This document shows, one piece after another, positions 35,539 through 44,742 of a DNA stretch of 64,000 nt. Positions within the stretch are counted from its first letter, which is position 1. The number at the start of each line of letters is the position of its first letter. The notes under the pieces are model-generated. The model saw only the letters and a program-made list of their open reading frames with translations. It was not told the DNA's origin and did not search any database. Both the position numbers and the translations under genes were made by a program. The stretch covers positions 6,050,168-6,114,167 of the forward strand of contig OZ020522.1 in NCBI GenBank assembly GCA_963971425.1, written 5' to 3'. The DNA comes from Bryoerythrophyllum caledonicum. Taxonomy: Eukaryota; Streptophyta; Bryopsida; Pottiales; Pottiaceae.

Positions 35539-36019
35539 ACCGGATGATTACCGTACTCACGTCCAGTAGCACCTACCAGACATGCACATGACGTGATAGT
35601 TTAATTTTAAACTAAAATATACTGCAGTGACTATAATATACTACAGTGAGAAATATGCAATGTCTCATACAATATACTACGGTGTACTATAGTGCTCAAT
35701 AGTAAATTCCAGAAAAGGTAGCATAGTTTTCCAAGAATGCACGCATATGAACTAAACTAATGTAGAGTACCAAGTAGTATACATTGATCCACATGTAAAT
35801 CCTACGCAAATAGAAACCCGCAGCAAGAAGCACCACCTACGTATTAGCAAACATATGGGTATGCACCTAACCCCAAATATACGATTAAAGCCGATTATAC
35901 ATAAGTACTGGACTAGACACCCGAACCCAGATAAGGGAGATTTTCTATTCGTATACATTGATGCACATGTAAATCTGAAGCACATATAAGGCCACAACAA
36001 GAACCACCACCTACGTATA

Positions 36020-36740
36020 CAGTCACCTAGCTACTAGGTATGCACCCACGTGGGTATGCACCCAACCCCGGATACACGCTGAACCCACATGGGTATGCAC
36101 CTACATATGCACCGACATGGGTATGCACCTACATATGCACCGACATGGGTATGCACCTACGTATACAATCACCTAGGTATGCACCCACATAAATATGCAC
36201 TCAACCCCGGATACATGCTGAACCCACCTGGGTATGCACCTACGTATACAGTCACCTAGGTATGCACCCACATGGGTATGCATCCAACCCCGGATACATG
36301 CTGAACCTACATGGATATGCACCAACATGGGTATGCACCCACATATGCACCCACATGGGTATGCACCTACATATACAGTCACCTAGGTATGCACCCACAT
36401 GGGTATGCACCTACATATACAGTCACCTAGGTATGCACCCACATGGGTATGCACCCAACACCGGGTATACATAAGTACTAGACTAGACACCCAAACCCAG
36501 ATAAGCGACATTGGTTTGATACGGATATCTACCTAGGTAAACACCTCAGTTAATGTTTGGAAAAACCAATCCAGGTATGCGGATCAACCGAGGTATATAC
36601 ACCAACCCTAGGTATGGCCCCGAATCCAGATATACATCGATACCATTGTATAGTACCCCACCTAGATATACACTGTAACCCATGTATGAACATCGACATA
36701 GATATGCTCATCAACCCATGTATGCACAACAACCTCCATA
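36020..36740. repeat. Minisatellite of GTATGCACC(Y)AC-type units
   Basis: Dozens of copies of GTATGCACC followed by CACATGGG, TACATATAC or CAACCCCGG in varying order, partly organised as ~85-bp higher-order units containing CACCTAGGTATGCACCCACA. Lies upstream of the SET gene's first ATG and downstream of exon-like sequence at 36886-37314, so it may also be intronic. Short ORFs in it are low complexity. Confidence 0.75.
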
Positions 36741-36885
36741 TTACTCTAACCCGACGTATTTACCAAGGACAAAGTTTTGAACAACTAAATCGCAAACATG
36801 TTAACCACCACGACAGTGTGTCCATACAATGAAGTAGACCATAGCAATCATATAATCAGACGTTGTAGATGGAAACGCACATTAC

Positions 36886-37314
36886 CTATATTTAGGTGCT
36901 TTTTGTAATCAGCCCTGAAGCTGTCGACACTTGTTTCGTTGTTAGCTCACGTCTACACCCCTAAACCATATCGTCAGGAATTGGTCGTAGACAATCCTTT
37001 CCAAATCACCTACAGTTCAGGTGTACATCATTGTATTAGCTACTTCAAACGAACTGGCAAATATACTTCTTTCTAGACCTCACAAAGTCGTGTAGCACTT
37101 ATGTACGTGCTGCGCTCTCTACACACATATTACAGAAGAAGCAAAAGAAGAACTGCAGAAAATAAATACTAGAAAGAGAGAAAACTTACAAATGTGTTCC
37201 TGTGCTTTATCTCGGCAGCCCTGAAGTGGTCGGCTAGAAGTTCGTTGTAAGCTCTTGTAAAAACTTGTATGAAATCGTGACGAATTGCACGCTCACAACA
37301 AAAATTTGCATCAC
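36886..37314 (-). pseudogene. Tandemly duplicated exon-like sequence
   Basis: On the minus strand, 37314-37190 and 37009-36886 are each preceded by the same acceptor sequence (CCTGAACTGTAG) and followed by GTAAG/GTAAT donors. The first reads AYNELLADHFRAAEIKHRN near its end; the second, after one frame change, has a related segment ANNETSVDSFRADYKKHLN. The ~305-bp unit includes the intron end. They could be 5' exons of the SET gene or remains of another gene. I do not recognise the domain. Confidence 0.45.
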
Positions 37315-37681
37315 CTACAGTTCAGGTGTACACAGATCAAGGAATAACCTGCTCCTTGCACAAAATGTTTCCAGCCATGGACGACCAATGTAGGTCCACC
37401 CGAAACACACATGTAATGAAACGAACAAGCCACGCACATTATTTTACACTGATTAGCAAGACCCGAAAACGAGAGCAACTTACTATTAGAAACAATACTT
37501 GCAAGCACACATGTGGGAAATTGCAAGCACACACGCACAACTTGCAAGTACACACCCAGAACTTGCAAGCACGACCCACACGTCCCCTAGCTACGTACAT
37601 GATCCTTCGATCCACGTGTATCACAGCAAAAGAAGGAAAAAAAGCATGAGAAATGGAAAATGCGTAACATCAGGCAAACTT

Positions 37682-37940
37682 ACCAGGAATACATCGCCGT
37701 CGCCACCCCGAGCGCGAACTGCGATCAGGAGCTCCTCCTTCAACTACAATCCAACCTCCACGCCTCTGCGGTCTTCATATACACGTTGAGGTTCGTTGCC
37801 CGACCCACCTCCCGAGACAACCTTCCACGCACAGACAGTTCAAGAGCACCACTTTCCGGGAGCGCTAAACCCTCAATCACTCCAGCACCTCGCCCGCCAC
37901 GAAGATGTGCTCACCTCATCTCCATACAAGTCTTCTAACA
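37682..37940 (-). pseudogene. Exon-like sequence, unknown product
   Basis: Minus strand: ATG near 37940, then a protein-like frame (LALPESGALELSVRGRL and later ATNLNVYMKTAEAW) with in-frame stops, ending at a GTAAGT donor near 37683. GC content is higher than the surroundings. Probably an upstream exon of the same minus-strand gene as the duplicated exon; broken here. Confidence 0.35.
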
Positions 37941-37949
37941 TACAACAAC

Positions 37950-38552
37950 CTTGGCGCTCTCTCATTCACTACAGTGATTGAATGCTGTGGCTCTGATTTC
38001 TTCAATTGCCCGCGTCAATCACGCTCCGTACTAGCACCGCCTCTACTCGCTTCGCAATACCTCGGCCATCGCCTTAGTTAATTTCACCCAAACTCAAGGG
38101 CGCCAAGAAGAGCGCAAACCACAGCCGTGCGGAAAAAAACACAAAGTGGCCGGCCTAGAACTCGTCAGCCCAGGAACCCCTTGAAAACCGCGCCATGTAC
38201 ACCTTCATAAAGTCACAGCCACGTGGCTTCATCCTGGTTGTCAAGATTAATGCGCCGTTGTTTGTAATTATGTCAGGTAGAAGCGCGCAATCCACGGCCA
38301 GGATTACCCTAAACCAGTTGGATGGACGGTCCTCAACGTTCGCAACCTCTTACAAAGGGCTCTTAGAAAAAAATACTCTGTAGTATATTTTTTTTGCCCA
38401 AAAGTGAGTAAGCTTAGTGGACTTATACCCCAATCTAAATTCACATAATTCTTTACCACACCATCTCATATAAGTTTAAAAAAAGACCTTACAGTTACAT
38501 CCTCAAAAAGTTCATATCGACAGTTTCTAATCAATAGAGTAGAGATTTCTCC
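37950..38552. other. Intergenic, ends in the repeat that is the MULE target
   Basis: No gene seen. From about 38390 to 38552 it is a copy of the repeat at 22270-22510, cut at the left target duplication of the Mutator-like element. Confidence 0.55.
38543..38552. repeat. Left 10-bp target site duplication of the MULE
   Basis: AGATTTCTCC, identical to 62651-62660. The length fits Mutator-like elements (usually 8-11 bp). Confidence 0.85.
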
Positions 38553-38582
38553 GGGGAAAGTTAGCATGCGAGCGGAGAGCGG
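38553..38582 (+). repeat. MULE left terminal inverted repeat
   Basis: GGGGAAAGTTAGC then ATGCGAGCGGAGAGCGG. The inner 17 bp are identical to the right terminus in inverse orientation. Confidence 0.8.
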
Positions 38583-39236
38583 AAAATGGAGAGCAGAAAT
38601 TTGACCTTTCACCAAATCTTTGATAGAAAAATGTACCCTATAACCGTGGAGAAATACAAAATTTAGGAAAATATTTTTAGGAATATTTTTAATAAAGGTC
38701 TGTATTTCCGTGGATTTCTAATCCCAAAACTCTCAGCTCAACTAGATTCATATTAAGCCATTAAAATTAGGGCTGACGTCATGATGATGTCATGCGTACA
38801 TCACAGTATATTTTTATGATATAAGACCTAAGTCACTTCTGTTTTATTTACATCTTTCCATGATTATACTAATCCTATCTTCTTTAAATTGTAAAAATTA
38901 CAAAAGCACAAAAAGTCCCACAACTAGACATATGACTTTGCTCCTCTGGACTTTGAATAGAAAGTAAAAACATATTTCATAGAACATGACATAATGGCTT
39001 TGAAAACTACCTGGAATATATTAAAAATCGTGTATAATAATGGTGTTGCTGAAACCAAAATTTATTCCATGTCATAGTGCTTGTCTACATCAAAAATTTC
39101 TTCGCCTTTAAAGAACATCACTTGTACCTTTTCTGTGAATCATAATCTCATATAAACCTTGTTGTAAAGATATCAACACGTCTCAGCGAAACCATTTCTA
39201 GAACTGAATCTTGCACCTGCCATAGAGCATTTTCAG

Positions 39237-39755
39237 AGATTGAGTAATTCCCTTGAGGTCATCGCCAGTGAAACCTTGCAGGATCTGCTTCACTGGATGG
39301 CGGACAGTCCTGACCCTTGGGATCTACTGGGATGTAGTAGAACACGGTGTTGGACTCCTCCACCGATAACCACATTTCAAGATGTTGAGAATGCTCGTGC
39401 TGTGTCCAAGCTTTGGAAAGGTGAGATTGACGACAGTCTTGAATATGCTTGCCTTCGGCTAGCAAAATGGGATTACGTTTCATATAGAGGAGGGCACTGG
39501 ACTCCGAAGGACGAGTATGAAGCATATTGCTTCAACGTGAACTGGAACATCTTTAAGAATTATTGGTCATTAGCAGATCCAATTAATAATAAGAGGTTAG
39601 AGACAGCGTCACTTGGCAAACTTAGTTGCTGTGAAGTAGATCAGTTGAGGTCATTGCTAAGTGACAATAGTAACCACTCTCTCTGGCTGCAGCCGAGAGA
39701 GAAGATTGCACCACGACGTGGTATCTGGGTCTCCCCTAAGAATAGGTTAGATTGA
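39237..39755 (+). CDS. Orphan exon inside the MULE, unknown function
   Basis: A 172-codon frame opens after a TTTTCAG acceptor (exon from 39237, AGA TTG AGT) and ends in TGA at 39755. The sequence is protein-like, with HWMADSPDPWDLL, SYRGGHWTPKDEYEAY and a basic C-terminus (REKIAPRRGIWVSPKNRLD). I recognise no domain. No upstream exon can be defined in the 650 bases to the MULE end. It has the same orientation as the coiled-coil gene at 40579, which starts with its own ATG. Confidence 0.45.
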   Translation, partial: RLSNSLEVIASETLQDLLHWMADSPDPWDLLGCSRTRCWTPPPITTFQDVENARAVSKLWKGEIDDSLEYACLRLAKWDYVSYRGGHWTPKDEYEAYCFNVNWNIFKNYWSLADPINNKRLETASLGKLSCCEVDQLRSLLSDNSNHSLWLQPREKIAPRRGIWVSPKNRLD

Positions 39756-40578
39756 TTTTACTATGAGAGTGGCTTAAGTCCTTTCCTAATATTTTATTTA
39801 TGTTTTATATTTTTATATTTTTTTTATTTTTGATTTTTTTTTTTCGGTTCTGATTTATTGTCTATATTTTAATTTCATTATACTAATCATTTAATACGAT
39901 TTCTTTGTTTTGCGATTTTAAATTATTAAATTCCAGTTATATGACGATTTCTTAAATTCATCTTCACCATGGCATTTTTCCAATCTTAATTAGCAGATAA
40001 TGATTTAATTCTTCATCCATTGTATCATTTTTTTCTAATTTTTTTATTTTATTTTTCCTTTTTTCTTATGTCATGTTTTATGTGTTGTTTAATGTTTTAA
40101 TGTTTCATGTTTTGATTTAGGGTCTTTATATGGACTGTTTTGAACATTTTGAACAACCGTCTTCTCCTTTATCTTTATGATTCTATGTACAAGTAACCTC
40201 GTTGAATGTAATAATTTCCAACGATAATGTCTACCTTAACTTATGAGTATCCAAGCCTGGCCAGTCCACTTCTAATGAAGGCGCCTCCTCGTTGTACAAA
40301 TGATAAATAATTTCAGACATGTCTAATGAATATAATAAATACAGTCATGTGTTTTGTGGCTGGGATCATCAGTGGTTATCATTTTGCGCCTGGGTTCTAC
40401 TTGTTGTTCACTCTCCTACAATGTCAACATGGTGATCCATCTGCAGCATTTTCTTTCAGCACTGTATCGTTGTTCAGTGGTAGTGGAAAGTGAGAAAGTT
40501 TACTGCGAAGTATTAGTTACCAAGTGTTCAAAGGTGAAGGGGGACTTCTGAGGGGGTGGCTCTGTGATAGATAAGAAG
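39756..40578. other. T-rich spacer inside the MULE
   Basis: Long T-rich runs (39790-40080) and no coding potential; probably the 3' UTR of the exon at 39237 and the promoter region of the gene at 40579. Confidence 0.5.
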
Positions 40579-41986
40579 ATGACGTCGAAGAGGAAGAAGG
40601 CGAGCAAGCAGCACAGAACTAGACACCGAAGTTCTGTGCAGGGTGCTTCTGATGTCCAAGAAGTTAGTGACGATAACACTGGAATTCGAAGTGATGGAGA
40701 GGGCGGAAGTGATTGAGTATTCAGCACAGAGGAGTTTGGCGACCCATTTGAACTCGGTGACATCGAAGAGGGGGTGCGTCAGCGGATGCTTGTTGCAGCG
40801 CCAATGCTCATGGGGCGAGATGCAGAGTATGGTAGCAAGTTCTTTACTGATGTTGTTGGGCTTTGTGATCAAGGGCCGCTTTTAAGGGATGTTTCCAAGT
40901 GCTACAGTTTCATCACAGATGAAGAAGTAACTGCTGTGTGGAAGGAGGGAGTCTCAAAGGGGCGTTACGAGTTCTCAAGGTGCGAAGATGAGGAGCAACT
41001 GAAGATGTTTGGTCAGCAGTACTTCAAGGTACGGTAATAGGCCCCATAACAACTACTTCTGTCTTCATTTTCTAAAGGCTTGCTTTGCAACTTTTATTTA
41101 TGGGAAGCCAGTGAATTGGTGTGCTGAGGCATTGGACCGACACGAAGCTCGCCTAAAGAATGCATGGCAAAATCCAACAAAACTAGGCCCAGTTGCAACT
41201 AGATGCCAAGTAGAGGGCATGTGCACGATAATCAAGGAATTATGTGGTATAGGTAGAGGTGAAGCGGGACCTGATCCTCTAGTTCATGAGCTCCAAGCAG
41301 CACTAGAACTGGAGCGCCAAAGGGCTGACGTAGTGAAGGCTGTGGAGGAGCGCCTTCACGAGATACGGCAGAAGTACAACGCTAGTCTTTAAAGGATGCG
41401 GGCTGAATCCTCTGAAATTGCAGAAGAAGATTTAAATGAGAAAAACGTTTCAAAACTTAAGGAGGCCCGGCAGATTCTACGTAGAGAGGATCCCACAGTA
41501 CAATACAAGGCAACTGTTGCAGAGTCTGAGGCATTGTACAAGGAACTGGCTGACATGCGGGAGGCTAATGCTCAAATCTGAGAGAATGTTGTTCAGTTGG
41601 AATTTGAGTTGGGTAATGAAGCTAAAGTAATGGAGGATGCCAATGCAGAGTTACTAACCTGTAAGGCAGCAGTCTCGACTGCAAGGGGGTAGATGCTTAC
41701 TCTAAAAACACCAAGAGTGTTTGAATATCCCAAGGTCCAATCTGTTCCACCTTTGGGTTATCCACGTAAAGATGCTTGTGCTTACTGTGGCTTGGGATTC
41801 GTTTGGAAAGCAGTTGTACTCTCCTCCTGTGGTTGTTTTTTGCACCCTCCCTGCGTTGCAGAAATGATGCCAGAGTTATCGATGCAAAATTTGCAAGGAT
41901 GTCCTCCTAGCCTCGTCTCCAATCCACCTTGCAGAACCATGGGTTGCCCAGTTTGGTGGCGAGTTAAACCCCCAACAAGAAATTGA
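40579..41986 (+). pseudogene. MULE-borne acidic coiled-coil/RING-like protein gene with in-frame stops
   Basis: ATG 40579; exon 1 to 41028, a 49-nt GT-AG intron (41029-41077), exon 2 41078-41986, phase 0. About 450 codons. Order: basic N-terminus (TSKRKKASKQH), acidic stretch, a globular segment (IEEGVRQRMLVAAPML, then KPVNWCAEALD), a long coiled-coil (about 41270-41680) and a C-terminal treble-clef-like cluster CAYCGLGF...CGCFLHPPC...CRTMGC (41777-41970). The layout and several short matches parallel the N-terminal half of the SET gene at 29666-35538. Four in-frame stops (TGA 40714, TAA 41390, TGA 41579, TAG 41690) and no frameshifts. A RING-like module would suggest ubiquitin or SUMO ligase activity, but this is not shown. 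Confidence 0.6.
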
Positions 41987-42553
41987 GTGTACAAGCTTCT
42001 CGGTAGTTTTGAAGGCAGCTAGTGATAGTATCAACGCACCCAAAATTATTGGAAGCAAGAGTTGACATGACCACCACAGATTACTATATAGCACTAAGGA
42101 GGCCAAGTGCTAACGGCACTTGTAACAGCAGACATATTTTATTTTTTCCTTATATCTTAGCTTAATTCTTGAAGAAATGTCATGGGCGTACTTCAGACAT
42201 AATTTGTTGTTTCACTGACTAGGGTCTCGTTAGGAATTGGAGGGAACGAAGAAAATCAAGTTAAGTGAGTTGCAAGGTTTTGAGAAGGTCCAGAGGTCAG
42301 AAAACACTTCAAAGACAATGGATTAGGTGTTGAGGCTGATAAATTGAAATTTGAGATATACTTCATGTTTGTCTTAGCCTTGTCGTTGGTAAATTCAACA
42401 ACAACATTCAAACTTCTGTGAAGAGAGTAATGCACCATATGATATATTAGGAAGACAGGATCCATAGAAGAACAATGGCCCAAGCATTCAACCAAATTAT
42501 ATAGTAGAGGACTGTACAAAGAAGTCCAAATCCATATAACTGTAAAGTCTCAT

Positions 42554-43912
42554 GGTACAAACTCGTCTTCACTCTCTGAGGCACTCACATCTAAGAAAAC
42601 TCGGGCCCTAGGATCGAATCTCTCACGGGGAGAGGAGGACGCGCTGGAGCTTTGGGAAGATTCTTCAGCCATTCAGGTTGCCAAACTTTCTGCATAACAT
42701 GGAAGCAGTAGGTCTGAGGTAGTGGGTGACCTGTATCCTCCCCAAGAGCTCATCGGACTCAGACTGCAAAACAAAGTAATGTTTAGTTCTAAATCGGATT
42801 ATGGAATGACAGATAGGAACCATGAGACTTTGACAAAAAAGGACTTACTTATAGAGGTCAATTCGATCCACGTCGGGCAAGGGTTCTTCATTGTCCAGCA
42901 TGACAGCATCAGAAGCAGTCGGGGCCGGGGCGATCTGGAGAGGCTTCAGTTCCTCCTCGTAGATTTCTGTGTCAGCCTCGAGGGCAAGAATCTGCCTGCC
43001 AGTATTCATGGCCGCTCAAATAGAAGCTCCTAAAAACAACAAACCAATGATGAAATCACATGAGAACCATATGAAAGAGCGGTATCGGATCATGGAATAA
43101 AGTATATGCAATAACTGTTCCAGCATTGAGGTCGATGACTATGCCCTCGTTGGGGCAAAGGCCAGTAATTAGCAATTGGAGGAAAGCCACTGCTTTCTCC
43201 TTTGGACCCCTCCACAGCGTCCCATCCTTCTTCACCTTGAGAGCTGAATCCTCGATGACAACATTGTGATGCAATCATCTTTTATAAGATTTACTTTTCC
43301 AAAACGTGGATTGTGTCTAATGACCAAATCCTTCGGCTGCCTCAGTGATAGATCTAAGGATCGAACCAGCAGTATTGCTTTGAACATTAGAGTCTGAAAT
43401 GCAAGGAAAACAAATGATAAGTTAATATTGGCTTTGCAATAAAAGCAGAGGTGAAGGGACAAATAGAAAGATTTGGTTGGCTTACGAATTTGGAGTGCGT
43501 GGTGGGATGAGTTAAATGCATGGAATTCACGATTGTCCAGTCATCCTTGACCTTCAGACTGTTGTTGCTAAGGTAACTCTGGATCTCCCTCTTGACCTGC
43601 GGGTTGACTGGATGAAACAAGAAGAGTGCCCCGTCGTCATGCAAGTACCCCCCGCAAAAGCCAATAACAGTTTTCAAGAAATATAGAGATTCTCCTTGAG
43701 CATCTCTGGAGCTTCAAATTTTTCGTAGTGGACTTTGATCTCCTCAAGGAAAGCCGGCATGAGATCTGGATCTGCAATTGGAAGCAACTTCTTTAGCTCC
43801 GACTGCTGACTGTCCTCCACCCTTTTCACTGCCGTAGAGACCCAGTCATCAACCAATTTTCTGGTCCATTGACGCTCCTCAGGATATTTATCGTAAAATT
43901 TTTGCGAGACTA
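42554..43912 (-). pseudogene. DNA amino-methyltransferase-like gene (permuted type), 5'-truncated
   Basis: Minus strand, convergent with the coiled-coil gene. Exon pieces: 43912-43500 (one frameshift near 43675), about 43395-43290, about 43280-43131, 43029-42849, and possible 3' exons to 42554. In order it encodes a helical lead (SQKFYDKYPEERQWTRKL), GFCGGYLHDDGALFLFHP, DDWTIVNSMHLTHP, KAILLVRS, then RGPKEKAVAFLQLL, CPNEGIVIDLNAGT, a broken junction, and AAMNTGRQILALEADTEIY. The last two match motif I (VxDxxxGxG) and the following strand ending in an acidic residue (motif II) of DNA N6A/N4C methyltransferases in the permuted order where motif IV comes first. Motif IV itself (DPPY/SPPY) should lie upstream and is missing: a foldback element replaces the 5' part. 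A TGA lies before AAMNTGRQ. Substrate and activity cannot be told. Confidence 0.6.
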
Positions 43913-43947
43913 TGGGGGTGACACTATGCCATAGTGACACTATTTGT

Positions 43948-44209
43948 GCGACACTATCGGGGTGTGCCGCTAGCGGCACACCTCTCATCACTCAAACCTT
44001 GGTTCCTAAAAGGTGCCAAGATATGAGCGATGGAAGTTGTGCCGCTAGCGGCACACTCCCATAGTGTCGCGCAATCATTCATAAGCACGACATTACGGGG
44101 GTGTGCCGCTAGCGGCACAACTTCCATCGCTCATACCTTGGCACCTTTTAGGAACCAAGGTTTGAGTGATGGGAGGTGTGCCGCTAGCGGCACACCTCCA
44201 TAGTGTCGC
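43948..44209. mobile_element. Foldback element with four perfect 16-bp palindromes
   Basis: The stretch is its own reverse complement around 44078.5 with few mismatches (arms about 125 bp). The palindrome GTGCCGCTAGCGGCAC occurs at 43964, 44039, 44103 and 44178, two per arm, placed symmetrically. Arms start with GCGACACTAT and end with its inverse. It sits exactly at the 5' break of the methyltransferase-like gene. No target duplication is evident. Non-coding. Confidence 0.8.
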
Positions 44210-44742
44210 GCAATCACTCATACTTTTTTAATCTTCACTTTTTTGTAATTTTTTTTCACTTTGTTTTTATCTTTTTTGTCACTTTTTTCTCTCTTTAACT
44301 TTCTCATTTTCTTTTACTTACGTTTTTTTCCCTCTTTTTTGTTTGTTTTTCACAGTTTCTGTCCGCGGTCATGTACGTGAAATTGTCTTGCTCCTTCCCG
44401 GTCATAAGGCCGTCTTGGAATCCTTATTTTAGATTATTTTTGGTAACATAAGTTTCAGTTCCTGTAGTCTGATTACTATCGTATAGTTTAAAAATTACTT
44501 TTATATAGTAAAAAAGTAACTTTCATATAGTGAAAAGTGACAATTTTAAAAAACTTTTTACCAACTTTTTTCTGACCGCTCACCGTTCATTGCTCATGCC
44601 TCACCGCTCACCGCTCACACCTCACCGCACGCAAGATAGCTTCATCCGGCATGCAATATTAAAGTAGTTGTTGTCACCCTAATGTAGCTTCTAGCTCTAC
44701 ACCCTATATTTTATAGGATGGACACTTGCCAGGATGTCTTGT
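44210..44742. other. MULE spacer, no gene
   Basis: T-rich to about 44340, then non-coding with a cluster of CCGCTCAC motifs (44575-44630). CTTGT at 44738-44742 is the left target duplication of the retrotransposon. Confidence 0.5.

Noticed and set aside
35258..35569. Ser-rich plus-strand frame opposite the SET gene's first exon.
   Set aside because: It is the antisense of the acidic Glu/Asp-rich minus-strand exon.
36173..36474. Cys/His/Tyr-rich frames in the minisatellite.
   Set aside because: Repeat translation only; both strands are open.
112..41986. All premature stops look like C-to-T changes (CAA, CAG, CGA to TAA, TAG, TGA), suggesting methylation-driven decay.
   Set aside because: Every stop codon is one C-to-T step from one of these codons, so the pattern is trivial without knowing the ancestral residues.
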